Shown one piece after another: positions 36,140 to 46,346 of a stretch of DNA of 64,000 bases. The DNA lies in contig NZ_VFOO01000001.1 in the NCBI RefSeq assembly GCF_006716115.1, positions 1,922,001 through 1,986,000 of the forward strand, read 5' to 3'. Position numbers and translations under genes: made by a program. The DNA comes from Subtercola boreus (GTDB lineage: Bacteria > Actinomycetota > Actinomycetes > Actinomycetales > Microbacteriaceae). The number at the start of each line of letters is the position of its first letter. Position 1 is the stretch's first letter. The notes beneath the pieces were generated by a model. That model searched no databases. It was not told where the DNA came from and worked only from the letters and a program-made list of their open reading frames with translations.

Positions 36140-38203
36140 ATGACTCATGCCGATCCTTTCGCCCACCTCGGCATCCGTCAGACGGCGGCGGGGGGCGAAC
36201 TGCGTGTGTGGTCGGAGAACGCCACAGCCGTCGAGCTGTGCCTCTTCGACAACCGCGACGCGAACTGGATCTTCAAGACCGTCACCATGGTGCGCGACGA
36301 GAACAACGTCTGGATGGCGCGCACGAAGTCGCTGAGCCCCGGCCGCAAGTACGCCCTGCGCGTCACAGGACCGAACGGCCCCGACCACCCCCGGAACTCG
36401 TTCGACCCGAACACGCTCATGCTCGACCCGTACGCCCGCGGCCTCACCCGCACCGGCCCCGACCTCTGGCGCGGTGTCGTGGTCGACGACGAGTTCGACT
36501 GGCACGGTGCGACGAAGCCGAACACGCCGATGGACCACACCGTGATCTACGAGGGCCACGTGAAGGGCCTCAGCAAGCTGAACACGCGGATGCCCGAGAA
36601 CCTCCGCGGCACCTACGCCGGCCTTGCGCACGAGACCACCATCGGCTACCTGAAGAAGCTCGGCGTCACCGCGGTGCAGCTGCTGCCGGTGCACGCCTTC
36701 GTGAGCGAACGGCGCCTGATGAAGCAGGGCCTCACGAACTACTGGGGCTACAACACGCTCAACTTCTTCAGCCCGCACTCGTTCTACGGCACCAAAGCGG
36801 CGCAGCAGGGCGGGCCGAGTGCGGTGCTCCGCGAGTTCAAGGGCATGGTGAAGCTGTTGCACGAGGCGGGACTGGAGGTCATCCTCGACGTCGTCTACAA
36901 CCACACGGCCGAGGAGGGGATCACCGGTGCCCGCTCCAGCTTCCGCGGCATCGACAACGCGAACTACTACCGCCAGACGAAGGCGGGCACCTACATCGAC
37001 GTGACCGGCTGCGGCAACAGTGTGGACACCAGCGTCCCGGCCGTCTCCCGCCTGATTCTCGATTCGCTCAAGTACTGGGCGAACGACGTGCAGGTCGACG
37101 GCTTCCGCTTCGACCTGGCCGCCACGCTCGGACGGAACTCCGACGTGTACTTCGACCCCGATCATCCACTGCTCGAAGCGATCACGAACGACCCCGACCT
37201 CGCGAACGTGAAGATGATCGCCGAACCCTGGGACGTCGGCATGGGCGGCTGGCAGACCGGTAACTTCAAGCCGGGCTGGCACGAGTGGAACGACCGCTAC
37301 CGCGACCGCATGCGGAAGTTCTGGTTGCGCGACACCAAATCGATCCGCGAGCACGGTTCGCCGGGCGATGGGGTCGGGATGCTCGCCACGAGGCTCGCCG
37401 GGTCGGCGAACACCTTCCAGCAGCACCGTGGCCCGCTCGCGTCGATCAACTTCATCACCGCCCACGACGGGTTCACGCTGGCCGACCTCACGGCGTACGA
37501 CGTGAAGCACAACGTGGGCAACGGCGAGTCGAACCGCGACGGCACCGACAACAACATGTCGTACAACCACGGGGTCGAGGGCGCCACGCCCAACCGCACG
37601 ATCGAGGCGACCAGGCGGCGCACCATCCGGAACCTGATGGGTACCCTGCTGCTCTCCGCCGGAGTGCCGATGATCACGGCGGGCGACGAGTTCGGGCGGA
37701 GCCAGAAGGGCAACAACAACGCCTACTGCCACGACTCCGAGCTGACCTGGCTGAGCTGGGACCGGCGGCGCTGGCAGAACGGGCTCTGGCAGACCACGCA
37801 GCACCTCCTGAAGCTCCGGCGCGAGAACCCGGCGCTCCGGCCAGCCCATTTCGGCATCTTCGGCGAGACCACACCGAGCGCCAGCCAGATGGACTGGTAC
37901 GACCTCAACGGCGAGGAGATGAGCAACACGGAGTGGAACAGCCCCGAGAACCGCACCCTGCAGTTCCTGGCGGCGTCGACCCCCGAACACGAGGAGTTCA
38001 ACCGGGTGCTCGTCGTGATCCACGGCGTCGAGGAGCCGACCACGATCACGCTCCCCGAGCACGAGGGGGTCGAGTCGTACGAGCTGCTCTGGGACAGCGC
38101 CGACGACGCGCCGACGGCTCCGGATGCCCAGCTCCCCTCTCTCGAACCGGGAGTCCGGGTACCCGTCGCGAGCTCGTCGATGCAGCTGTACCGCGCGCAC
38201 TGA
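36140..38203 (+). CDS. glgX: Glycogen debranching enzyme
   Basis: 687-residue GH13 enzyme that hydrolyses alpha-1,6 branches of phosphorylase-limited glycogen. The N-terminal CBM48 domain (WSENATAVELCLFDN) precedes the barrel. The nucleophile is Asp325 in VDGFRFDLAATLGR and the acid Glu362 in MIAEPWDVG; the spacing of 37 residues is that of E. coli GlgX. FITAHDGFTLADL carries the transition-state His and Asp. It is also called TreX when it works with TreY/TreZ. The glycogen enzymes glgP, glgE and glgB follow within 1-8 kb. Confidence 0.94.
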   Translation: MTHADPFAHLGIRQTAAGGELRVWSENATAVELCLFDNRDANWIFKTVTMVRDENNVWMARTKSLSPGRKYALRVTGPNGPDHPRNSFDPNTLMLDPYARGLTRTGPDLWRGVVVDDEFDWHGATKPNTPMDHTVIYEGHVKGLSKLNTRMPENLRGTYAGLAHETTIGYLKKLGVTAVQLLPVHAFVSERRLMKQGLTNYWGYNTLNFFSPHSFYGTKAAQQGGPSAVLREFKGMVKLLHEAGLEVILDVVYNHTAEEGITGARSSFRGIDNANYYRQTKAGTYIDVTGCGNSVDTSVPAVSRLILDSLKYWANDVQVDGFRFDLAATLGRNSDVYFDPDHPLLEAITNDPDLANVKMIAEPWDVGMGGWQTGNFKPGWHEWNDRYRDRMRKFWLRDTKSIREHGSPGDGVGMLATRLAGSANTFQQHRGPLASINFITAHDGFTLADLTAYDVKHNVGNGESNRDGTDNNMSYNHGVEGATPNRTIEATRRRTIRNLMGTLLLSAGVPMITAGDEFGRSQKGNNNAYCHDSELTWLSWDRRRWQNGLWQTTQHLLKLRRENPALRPAHFGIFGETTPSASQMDWYDLNGEEMSNTEWNSPENRTLQFLAASTPEHEEFNRVLVVIHGVEEPTTITLPEHEGVESYELLWDSADDAPTAPDAQLPSLEPGVRVPVASSSMQLYRAH

Positions 38204-38236
38204 CCCGCGCACCACATTTACCGAGCTTTATTCGCT

Positions 38237-38242
38237 TATGAT
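38237..38242 (+). promoter_or_regulatory. Candidate -10 element of leaderless lipoprotein gene
   Basis: TATGAT, then GGGTC, then ATG at 38248. TTTACC at 38217-38222 might be a -35 element, but the 14-base spacing is short. Confidence 0.5.
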
Positions 38243-38247
38243 GGGTC

Positions 38248-39066
38248 ATGCGTTTTCCCTCCCTGCGCCGGCGCCTCGTCGCCTGCAGCATCGCCGCACT
38301 CTGTGCCGTGGCCCTCACCAGCTGCGTCAGTCAGTCGAAGGAAGACGCCACCAGCATCGCCGGATGGGTCTCCACCCAACCTCACGTGCTCGCGGCTACC
38401 GCTGACGTCGTCACCTCCGACCCCGTCTTCACCGACTACCTTCTCGGCGTCGAAGTCACTGTCGATCCCGCGATCTCCGACCCTGACCTCACCGCCCTCT
38501 ACGACTCGACGAGAGCACGGGTGCAAGCGGCCGGATGGTCCCTCTCCAACGTCGTCTTCGACTTGGGCTCGGGTCGAACCGTCGCGAACGCAAGCACCGT
38601 GCTGCTCGCCGTCTTCGAACAGGTGCGCGAGGACCCCCGCTTCCTCACCGTCACGGGTCTGCGCGGCGCAGGCTGCTCCGCTGACTTCTGCGTCACCCTG
38701 GATCAGAGTGACCCGATAGCCCTCCAGCAGATCGTCGACGAGGTGATGACGCTGGCCGACGAGTCTGGCGGCGTCCAGCCGGCGAGCGAGTTCGCCGCGT
38801 CGAACGCCGACGGCCGGTTCGTCGTGAGGTCGACGCCCGCTGCCCGCACGGACAGAGCGGTCACTCTGTGGCGACAGATCGCGCAGCAGGCCACGGTAAA
38901 CAGGGCCCTCGCTTACTCGCTGCCCGGCCGCCGCTCGGAACCCAGCACACAGTACCTCTTCATCGACGTGTCGACCGCCAGTGAAAAAGACCGAACGGAG
39001 GCACTCGCGGAGGCCCAGCACGATGTCGACGTGAAAGTCACGGTCAACAGGGCACCGGGCGGCTGA
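38248..39066 (+). CDS. Lipoprotein of unknown function
   Basis: 272-residue secreted lipoprotein. The signal peptide MRFPSLRRRLVAC leads into a hydrophobic core and ends in a lipobox ALTSC with Cys26 as the lipidation site. The mature part is soluble with alternating strands and helices and contains one further Cys pair (AGCSADFC). No family is recognised. It follows glgX by 44 bases but seems to have its own promoter. It converges with glgP across a 29-base gap that holds CCTCGCGAGG and no longer hairpin. Confidence 0.72.
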   Translation: MRFPSLRRRLVACSIAALCAVALTSCVSQSKEDATSIAGWVSTQPHVLAATADVVTSDPVFTDYLLGVEVTVDPAISDPDLTALYDSTRARVQAAGWSLSNVVFDLGSGRTVANASTVLLAVFEQVREDPRFLTVTGLRGAGCSADFCVTLDQSDPIALQQIVDEVMTLADESGGVQPASEFAASNADGRFVVRSTPAARTDRAVTLWRQIAQQATVNRALAYSLPGRRSEPSTQYLFIDVSTASEKDRTEALAEAQHDVDVKVTVNRAPGG

Positions 39067-39095
39067 CCTCGCGAGGCGCGGGCCGGCCGGAACGC

Positions 39096-41711
39096 CTACC
39101 GCGCCGCGGCGATCAGCCCGAGCTCCGCCGACGACGCGAGGTTCTCGTGCCGCGGCACCACGCGCACGGTGTAGCCGAACGACCCGGCCTTCTCGAGCAC
39201 GACAGTGCCCGAGAACCCGTACAGCCCCTCAGCGTCGCTGTGCGCCGCCGTTCCGTCTGGCGTCACGACGGTGATCGGGGTTGTCGCCGTCGAGAGCACA
39301 GCCGGCGACAGGGCGACGGTGCGGGCATCCGCCAGCTGGTCGCCGTTCGTCGTGTGCCCGTAGACAACCTGCACCGACACGTCGTCGGGCGTGAGCGAAC
39401 CGAGGTTCACCCGGGCCCGCACCTGTAGCTCATCGCCCACTTGCGGGGTGTCGTCGAGCCCACCGGACTCGACGTGCACGACTGCCACTGACGGCCAGGC
39501 CGCGCGCTCGCGCTCCTTCCACTCCGAGAGGGAGGCGGCAACCGAGTAGTCTCCGTCGATCACCGCATGCGCGGCTGCCGCTGCCGGCAGATACAGGCGA
39601 GACGCGTACTCCCGCACCATCCGCTCGGCCGACAGCGACGGCGACAGCGTCGAGAGCGTGTGGCGGATCGACTGCGTCCAGCGCTCGGGCACGCCCTGCG
39701 CGTTGCGGTCGTAGAACCGCGGCGCGACCTGGTGCTCGATGAGGTCGTAGAGCGCCTCGGATTCCAGCTGGTCCCGTTCCTCTGGCGTGTCGACCGAGTC
39801 GGCCGTCGGGATCGCCCAGCCGTTCTCCCCGTCGTAGTACTCGTTCCACCAGCCGTCGAGGATCGACAGGTTGAGCCCGCCGTTCAGTGCCGCCTTCATT
39901 CCGGATGTTCCGCACGCCTCGAGCGGGCGGAGCGGATTGTTCAGCCAGACATCCGTGCCCGGGTAGAGCTTCTGCGCCATGCCGATGTCGTAGTTCGGCA
40001 GGAACACGATGCGCTGCCGCACCTCGGGGTCGCTGGCGAACTGCACGAGCTTCTGGATGAGCCGCTTGCCCTCCTCGTCGGCAGGGTGCGACTTGCCGGC
40101 GATGACCAGCTGCACGGGCTGCGTGGGGTTCAGGAGGATCGACTTCAGCCGCACGGGGTCGTGCAGCATCAGCGTGAGGCGCTTGTAGGTCGGAACCCGG
40201 CGCGCGAAACCGATGGTGAGAACGGCAGGGTCGAGCAGCCCGCGGTACCAGGCCGGCGGGATGGAGCCCGGGCTCTGCTCGAGCCACGCCTCCGTCACGC
40301 GATGGCGCGCATCGAAGACGAGCTGGCGCCGCATGTCGTTCCGCACGGCCCAGAGGTCGTCGTCGGTGACGTCGGGCGAGGCCCAGTTCGCCGTGGCGGT
40401 CTCCGAGGTACCGAGCTTGTTCTCAGCGAGCTCGATCAGCAGCGGGTCAGTCCAGGTCGGAGCGTGCACGCCGTTCGTCACCGAGGTGATCGGCACCTCC
40501 GACTGGTCGAATCCGGGCCAGAGCCCCGCGAACATCCCGCGGCTCACTTCGCCGTGCAGCTGCGACACCCCGTTGGCACGCTGTGCGAGACGGAGGCCCA
40601 TCACGGCCATGTTGAACATGCCGGCGACGCCGCCGTTCGCGATCTCGTTGCCGAGCGCGAGCACCGAGTGCGCATCGACGCCCGGGAGCAGGTCGGTGGA
40701 GAAGTAGCGCTCGACGAGCGAGGCGTCGAAACGGTCGATGCCGGCGGGCACGGGCGTGTGGGTCGTGAAGACCGTACCGGCGCGCACCACCTGCAGGGCC
40801 ACGTCGAACGAGAGGCCCTCGCCGATCAGGTCGCAGATGCGCTCGAGGCCCTGGAAGCCGGCGTGCCCCTCGTTGGTGTGGAACACCTCGGGCTCCGCCG
40901 TCTCGGTGAGTTCGCTGTAGATCTTCAGCGCGCGAACGCCGCCGATGCCGAGCAGCAGCTCCTGCAGCAGACGGTGCTCTCCCCCGCCGCCGTACAGGCG
41001 GTCGGTCACCGAACGCAGGTCGTCGTCGTTGTCGGGGATGTCGGTGTCGAGCAGCAGCAGCTTCACGCGGCCGACCTGGGCCTGCCAGATGCGCGCGTAG
41101 AGGGCCCGGTCATCCGGAAGCGCCAGCACCACCTGGGCCGGCGAACCGTCGGCGAGCCGCAGCACGCTCAGCGGCAGGCCGTCGGGGTCGAGCACGGGGT
41201 AGCTCTCCTGCTGCCAGCCGTCGCGCGAGATCGCCTGGCGGAAGTACCCGGCCCGGTAGAACAGTCCGACGCCGATGATCGGCACGCCGAGGTCGCTGGC
41301 CGCCTTCAGGTGGTCGCCGGCGAGGATGCCGAGGCCGCCGGAGTACTGCGGAAGGGCGGCGGCGATGCCGAACTCGGGCGAGAAGTAACCGATGCTCGAC
41401 GGCTTCGGTTCCTCCTGCGCCTGGTACCAGCGCGGCTCGGAGAGGTAGCGGTTGAGGTCGTCGCGCAGGCTGTTCGCCCAGGCCACGAAGCCTTCGTCGG
41501 CGGCGAGCTGCGTGAGGCGGTCGGGGCTGACCGCGCCCAGCAGGGCGATCGGATCGCCGGTGGTCGCCTCCCAGTCGTCGGGCGAGATGTGCGCGAGGAG
41601 CTTGCGGGTGGGCTCGTGCCACGACCAGCGCAGGTTGGCGACGAGTTCGCCGACGGCCGACAGTTCGGGCGGCAGCACGGATCGAACGGTGAATTTCCTG
41701 ATGGCCTTCAC
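39096..41711 (-). CDS. glgP: Alpha-glucan phosphorylase
   Basis: 871-residue GT35 phosphorylase that releases glucose-1-phosphate from alpha-1,4-glucan ends. It starts with the DUF3417 domain of the short bacterial type (LVANLRWSWHEPTRKLL). The PLP-binding Lys606 is in EACGTSGMKAALNGGLNLS, and HTNEGHAGFQGLERI and VFTTHTPVPAGIDRFD are active-site segments. The start GTG has AAGGAG 7 bases upstream. It is divergent from glgE over 115 bases, the arrangement also seen for these genes in mycobacteria, so synthesis and breakdown are probably regulated together. Confidence 0.94.
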   Translation of the reverse strand: MKAIRKFTVRSVLPPELSAVGELVANLRWSWHEPTRKLLAHISPDDWEATTGDPIALLGAVSPDRLTQLAADEGFVAWANSLRDDLNRYLSEPRWYQAQEEPKPSSIGYFSPEFGIAAALPQYSGGLGILAGDHLKAASDLGVPIIGVGLFYRAGYFRQAISRDGWQQESYPVLDPDGLPLSVLRLADGSPAQVVLALPDDRALYARIWQAQVGRVKLLLLDTDIPDNDDDLRSVTDRLYGGGGEHRLLQELLLGIGGVRALKIYSELTETAEPEVFHTNEGHAGFQGLERICDLIGEGLSFDVALQVVRAGTVFTTHTPVPAGIDRFDASLVERYFSTDLLPGVDAHSVLALGNEIANGGVAGMFNMAVMGLRLAQRANGVSQLHGEVSRGMFAGLWPGFDQSEVPITSVTNGVHAPTWTDPLLIELAENKLGTSETATANWASPDVTDDDLWAVRNDMRRQLVFDARHRVTEAWLEQSPGSIPPAWYRGLLDPAVLTIGFARRVPTYKRLTLMLHDPVRLKSILLNPTQPVQLVIAGKSHPADEEGKRLIQKLVQFASDPEVRQRIVFLPNYDIGMAQKLYPGTDVWLNNPLRPLEACGTSGMKAALNGGLNLSILDGWWNEYYDGENGWAIPTADSVDTPEERDQLESEALYDLIEHQVAPRFYDRNAQGVPERWTQSIRHTLSTLSPSLSAERMVREYASRLYLPAAAAAHAVIDGDYSVAASLSEWKERERAAWPSVAVVHVESGGLDDTPQVGDELQVRARVNLGSLTPDDVSVQVVYGHTTNGDQLADARTVALSPAVLSTATTPITVVTPDGTAAHSDAEGLYGFSGTVVLEKAGSFGYTVRVVPRHENLASSAELGLIAAAR

Positions 41712-41814
41712 GCACAGCTCCTTCGAGTTTTGCCAAAGCCTAGAACGAATAGGTTACGGAACGCCAAACGCGCAAGGGTCGAATGTTGACGGGCGGTTCA
41801 CCCAGCTTTGTCGG

Positions 41815-41820
41815 TAGGGT
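41815..41820 (+). promoter_or_regulatory. Candidate -10 element of leaderless glgE transcript
   Basis: TAGGGT, then CGAACC, then GTG at 41827. TTGACG at 41786 is too far upstream to serve as its -35 element. Confidence 0.5.
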
Positions 41821-41826
41821 CGAACC

Positions 41827-43983
41827 GTGGCTAAGACAGTGGCGAAAACGACCGTAAAAGGCACGACGATCAAGCAGTCCAAGGCGGAGGCTGCCGCGAC
41901 TGGGGCGGAGGAGTTCATTCCCGCCATCGGGCGCATCCCGATCGTGGATGTCTTCCCCTCCGTCTCGGCGGGCCGATGGCCGGCCAAGGCCTACGCCGGG
42001 GAGGTCGTGCCCTTCGGCGCCACCGTCTTCCGGGAGGGCCACGATGCGGTGGGGGCGCGCCTCGAACTGCGAGACCCGGCCGGTGTCGTCTCCAGCTTTG
42101 GGCTCAGGATGATCGGGGTCGGCCTCGACCGGTACCAGACGCTCGCCCAGCTGCCCACCGAGGGCGCCTGGCAGTTCCGCATCCGCGCGTTCAGCGACGA
42201 CTACGAGACCTGGCACCACAACGCGACGATCAAGGTGCCGGCCGGCATCGACGTCGAGCTGATGTTCCAGATCGCGGGTGAGCTCTTCACGCGCGCCGGC
42301 GCCGACAGTGCCCGGCCGACCGCCGAACGCACCCTGTTCCTCGACCTCGCGGCGACCGTCCTCGACAGCACAGCCCCCGCGGCCGACCGGCTCGCCGCAG
42401 GCACGTCGCCGGCGGTCGTCGCCGCGGTGGAGGCCAGCCCGATCGCCAGCCTCGACACCTACTCCGAGTGGCTCGCGCTGAACGTCGAGCGCCAGCGGGC
42501 CGGCTTCGGCTCCTGGTACGAGTTCTTCCCGCGCTCTCTCGGCGCCTCGAAGGCCGACGACGGCACGTGGACGAGCGGAACCTTCCGCACGGCAGCAGCC
42601 CGCCTCCCCGAGGTGGCCGCCATGGGCTTCGACGTGCTCTACCTGCCGCCGATCCACCCGATCGGCGAAGCCTTCCGCAAGGGCCCGAACAACTCGCTGA
42701 CCGTCGAGCCGGGCGACCCCGGCTCCCCATGGGCGATCGGCGGCACGGCCGGCGGGCACGACGCCGTGCACCCCGACCTCGGCGGCATGGCGGCGTTCAA
42801 GATCTTCGTGGAAGCGGCGAACAAGGCGGGGCTCGAAGTCGCGCTGGACTTCGCGCTGCAGGCCTCCCCCGATCATCCATGGGTGGAAGAGCACCCGGAG
42901 TGGTTCACGACCCTCCCCGACGGCTCGATCGCGTACGCCGAAAACCCGCCGAAGAAGTACCAGGACATCTACCCCATCAACTTCGACAACGACCCGTCGG
43001 GCATCCGCGCCGAGGCGCTGCGGATCATCCGGTTCTGGATCGCGGCCGGGGTGAAGATCTTCCGCGTCGACAACCCGCACACCAAACCGCTCGACTTCTG
43101 GGAGTGGCTGATCGGCACCGTCAACGCCGAGACACCCGGCATCATCTGGCTCGCCGAGGCGTTCACCCGGCCGGCCCTGATGCAGACGCTCGCGAAGGTC
43201 GGCTTCACGCAGTCGTACACCTATTTCACGTGGCGGAACACGAAAGAAGAGCTCGAGGAGTTCCTCGACGGGCTCTCGCACGAGACGGCTGCGTTCTTCC
43301 GTCCGAACCTCTTCGTGAACACCCCCGACATCCTGCACGCCTACCTGCAGTTCGGCGGGCGCCCGGCCTACAAGGTGCGGGCCGCGATCGCTGCGACCGG
43401 CGCACCGACCTGGGGTGTCTACTCGGGCTACGAGCTCGTCGAGAACGTGGCGCGGCCGGGCTCCGAAGAGAACATCGACAACGAGAAGTACGAGTACCGG
43501 CCGCGCGACTTCGCCGCCGCCGAGGCCTCGGGGCTCTCGCTCGCGCCGTACATCACGCGCCTCAACCAGATCCGGAACGAGCACCCTGCCCTCGCCCAGC
43601 TGCGGAACCTCGACATCCACGCCGCCGACGACGACTCGATCCTCGTGTTCAGCAAGTACATCGCGGGCGAGTACACGGCCAGCGGGCGACCCGACGGCAT
43701 CCTGGTCGTGGCGAACGTCGACCCGCACTCGGTGCGGGAGACCACGGTTCGCCTCGACGTGTCGAAGTTCGGAATCGAGCCCGGTTCCACCTTCCGGGTC
43801 ACCGACCAGATCACGGGTGACTCGTGGATCTGGGGAGCCGACAACTACGTGCGCCTGAACGCCTTTGCGGAGCCGGTGCACATCTTCTCTGTGCACTACG
43901 AGCCCGACCCGTCGGCCGAGCCCGATGTTCCCGCCACACCCGGCACCACCACAGTCTCCTCCGACGGAACGGATTCCCTCTGA
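41827..43983 (+). CDS. glgE: Alpha-1,4-glucan:maltose-1-phosphate maltosyltransferase
   Basis: 718-residue GH13_3 enzyme that adds maltosyl units from maltose-1-phosphate to alpha-glucan. The nucleophile is Asp415 in [17 protein letters not shown] and the acid Glu444 in [11 protein letters not shown]; their spacing of 29 equals that of the Streptomyces enzyme. About 35 extra N-terminal residues are Lys/Thr/Ala-rich. The start is GTG 41827 with TAGGGT 6 bases upstream and no strong ribosome binding site. The downstream glgB overlaps its stop by one base, so elongation and branching enzymes are made together. Confidence 0.94.
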   Translation: MAKTVAKTTVKGTTIKQSKAEAAATGAEEFIPAIGRIPIVDVFPSVSAGRWPAKAYAGEVVPFGATVFREGHDAVGARLELRDPAGVVSSFGLRMIGVGLDRYQTLAQLPTEGAWQFRIRAFSDDYETWHHNATIKVPAGIDVELMFQIAGELFTRAGADSARPTAERTLFLDLAATVLDSTAPAADRLAAGTSPAVVAAVEASPIASLDTYSEWLALNVERQRAGFGSWYEFFPRSLGASKADDGTWTSGTFRTAAARLPEVAAMGFDVLYLPPIHPIGEAFRKGPNNSLTVEPGDPGSPWAIGGTAGGHDAVHPDLGGMAAFKIFVEAANKAGLEVALDFALQASPDHPWVEEHPEWFTTLPDGSIAYAENPPKKYQDIYPINFDNDPSGIRAEALRIIRFWIAAGVKIFRVDNPHTKPLDFWEWLIGTVNAETPGIIWLAEAFTRPALMQTLAKVGFTQSYTYFTWRNTKEELEEFLDGLSHETAAFFRPNLFVNTPDILHAYLQFGGRPAYKVRAAIAATGAPTWGVYSGYELVENVARPGSEENIDNEKYEYRPRDFAAAEASGLSLAPYITRLNQIRNEHPALAQLRNLDIHAADDDSILVFSKYIAGEYTASGRPDGILVVANVDPHSVRETTVRLDVSKFGIEPGSTFRVTDQITGDSWIWGADNYVRLNAFAEPVHIFSVHYEPDPSAEPDVPATPGTTTVSSDGTDSL

Positions 43984-46205
43984 TGTCCCAGATCGACGGC
44001 CTCACCGCCCTCAGCCACAGCGACGTGCCCGAGCACGTGCTGCAGCAGGTGGCGACCGGCTCCTACTACGACCCGCACTCCGTTCTCGGCCAGCACCTCG
44101 TCGACCCGTCGAGCGAGGGTGACGCCGTCACGGTCATCCGTACTCTCCGCCCGCTCGCGAGCGAGGTCAGCGCCGTGCTTGCGAACGGCGCCCGCACGTC
44201 ACTCCAGCACCTCTACGGCGGAATCTGGCAGGGCTTCACGATCACCGGGCTCGAGGACTACACCATCGACGCCACCTACGACGACGGATCGGTCTGGAGC
44301 GCCGATGACCCGTACCGCTTCGCCCCCACGCTCGGCGAGCTCGATCTGCACCTGATCGGCGAGGGCCGCCACGAGCAGCTCTGGGACGTTCTGGGGGCCC
44401 ACTACCGCACCCAGCAGGGCGTCAACGCCGCGTTCGCCGGCACCGCGTTCAGCGTCTGGGCGCCGCACGCCCGCGCCGTGCGTGTCATCGGCGACTTCAA
44501 CGGCTGGGACGGCACGCGCCACTCGATGCGGAGCCTCGGCTCGACCGGCATCTGGGAGGTCTTCGTCCCCGACCTCGAACCCGGCAGCACCTACAAGTTC
44601 GAACTCCTCTCCCAGCACGGCGGCTGGGTGCAGAAGGCCGACCCGATGGCGCGCCGCTCCGAGGTTCCGCCGCTGACGGCATCCGTCATCACCGACTCGT
44701 TCTACGAGTGGGGCGACACGGCGTGGATGACCAAGCGCGCTGAGACCGACCCGCACAACTCAGCAATGAGCGTCTACGAGATGCACCTCGGCTCCTGGCG
44801 GCCCGGGCTCGACTACCGCACGCTCGCCGATCCGCTGATCGACTACCTGAACGAGCTCGGCTTCACCCACGTCGAGTTCATGCCGCTCGCGGAGCATCCG
44901 TTCGGCGGCTCCTGGGGCTACCAGGTGTCGGGCTACTACGCGCCGACCGCACGGTTCGGAACTCCGGATGACCTGCGCTACCTCATCGACCGCCTGCACC
45001 AGGCGGGCTTCGGCGTGCTGCTCGACTGGGTTCCGGGCCACTTCCCGAAAGACGCGTTCGCGCTGGCGAACTTCGACGGGCAGCCCCTGTACGAGCATCC
45101 AGACCCGCGGCGCGGGGAGCAGCCGGACTGGGGCACCCTGGTGTTCAACTTCGGCGACTCCCAGGTGCGGAACTTCCTGGTCGCGAACGCCCTGTACTGG
45201 TTCGAGGAGTTCCACATCGACGGCCTGCGGGTCGACGCCGTGGCCTCGATGCTCTACCTCGACTACTCGCGGAAAGACGGCGAGTGGCTGCCGAACCAGT
45301 ACGGCGGGCGGGAGAACCTCGAGGCGATCAGCCTGCTGCAGGAAGCGAACGCCACGGCTTACAAGCGCTACCCGGGCATCGTGATGATCGCTGAGGAGTC
45401 CACCAGCTGGCCGGGCGTCACCAAGCCCACGTCACAGGGTGGCCTCGGCTTCGGCATCAAGTGGAACATGGGCTGGATGCACGACACCCTCCAGTACATC
45501 GAGACCGACCCGCTCTACCGCTCGTACCACCACGGTGAGATCACGTTCTCGTTCATCTACGCGTTCAGCGAGAACTTCATGCTGCCGATCTCGCACGACG
45601 AGGTCGTGCACGGCAAGGGATCCCTGCTCTCGAAGATGCCCGGGGACCACTGGCAGAAGCTGGCGAACCTGCGCGCCTACCTCGGATTCATGTGGGCGCA
45701 CCCGGGCAAGCAGCTGCTCTTCATGGGCCAGGAGTTCGGCCAGCCGTCGGAGTGGAGCGAGGAGCGCGGCCTCGACTGGTGGATCCTCGACCAGCCGGTG
45801 CACCGCTCCCTGCTGCACCTCGTCTCGTCGCTGAACAGGGTCTACCGCGAGAACCCGGCGCTCTGGCTCCGCGACAACGAGTCGGCCGGCTTCGAGTGGA
45901 TCGACGGCGGGTCGAGCGAGAAGAACCTCGTGTCGTTCCTGCGCTGGGATGCGGACGGCAACCCGATCGCGGTGCTGATGAACTTCAGCGGCGCCCCGGT
46001 TGGCCCCTACCGCGTCTCGCTGCCGTTCGGCGGCGTCTGGGACGAGATCATCAACACCGATGCACTCGAATACGGTGGCTCGGGCGTCGGCAACTTCGGC
46101 GCGGTCACGGCCGAGAACGTCCCCTGGCAGGGTCGTCCCGCCTCGGTGGAGCTCACCCTCCCCCCCCTCGCGGCCCTCTACCTGAAGCCCCGCACCCGCC
46201 CCTAG
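43983..46205 (+). CDS. glgB: 1,4-alpha-glucan branching enzyme
   Basis: 740-residue GH13_9 enzyme that cuts an alpha-1,4 chain and re-attaches it as an alpha-1,6 branch. Two N-terminal CBM48-like domains precede the barrel. The nucleophile is Asp418 in [17 protein letters not shown] and the acid Glu471 in [31 protein letters not shown] is the family signature. Its ATG overlaps the glgE stop in TGATG. A perfect family A palindrome follows its stop. Confidence 0.95.
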   Translation: MSQIDGLTALSHSDVPEHVLQQVATGSYYDPHSVLGQHLVDPSSEGDAVTVIRTLRPLASEVSAVLANGARTSLQHLYGGIWQGFTITGLEDYTIDATYDDGSVWSADDPYRFAPTLGELDLHLIGEGRHEQLWDVLGAHYRTQQGVNAAFAGTAFSVWAPHARAVRVIGDFNGWDGTRHSMRSLGSTGIWEVFVPDLEPGSTYKFELLSQHGGWVQKADPMARRSEVPPLTASVITDSFYEWGDTAWMTKRAETDPHNSAMSVYEMHLGSWRPGLDYRTLADPLIDYLNELGFTHVEFMPLAEHPFGGSWGYQVSGYYAPTARFGTPDDLRYLIDRLHQAGFGVLLDWVPGHFPKDAFALANFDGQPLYEHPDPRRGEQPDWGTLVFNFGDSQVRNFLVANALYWFEEFHIDGLRVDAVASMLYLDYSRKDGEWLPNQYGGRENLEAISLLQEANATAYKRYPGIVMIAEESTSWPGVTKPTSQGGLGFGIKWNMGWMHDTLQYIETDPLYRSYHHGEITFSFIYAFSENFMLPISHDEVVHGKGSLLSKMPGDHWQKLANLRAYLGFMWAHPGKQLLFMGQEFGQPSEWSEERGLDWWILDQPVHRSLLHLVSSLNRVYRENPALWLRDNESAGFEWIDGGSSEKNLVSFLRWDADGNPIAVLMNFSGAPVGPYRVSLPFGGVWDEIINTDALEYGGSGVGNFGAVTAENVPWQGRPASVELTLPPLAALYLKPRTRP

Positions 46206-46234
46206 CCCCTGCGCACCTAGCCCCCGCGCACCTC

Positions 46235-46294
46235 ATCGAGTGGGCGGTTTGGGCCCCAAACCTCCGGTTTTAGGGCCCAAACCGCCCACTCGAT
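46235..46294. repeat. Palindromic repeat, family A copy 3 (perfect arms)
   Basis: A perfect 22-bp inverted repeat (46235-46256 and 46273-46294) with a 16-base loop. The left arm begins ATCGAGTGGGCGG and ends TTTGGGCCC. It lies between the convergent ends of glgB and an AI-2E family gene. It shares its left arm base for base with copy 2. It is a probable bidirectional terminator. Confidence 0.88.
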
Positions 46295-46346
46295 TGGCGT
46301 GCCGCCCTGGGGGTGGGCGCCCGTTCAGGGCGCCCACCGGGCTCAC

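Noticed and set aside
38248-39066. The lipoprotein as part of the glycogen system
   Set aside because: It is next to glgX and glgP but has no carbohydrate-binding feature and appears to have its own promoter. Adjacency alone is not enough.
41786-41820. A standard -35/-10 promoter for glgE using TTGACG and TAGGGT
   Set aside because: The spacing is 23 bases, too long for a normal promoter, so only the -10 element is kept as a candidate.
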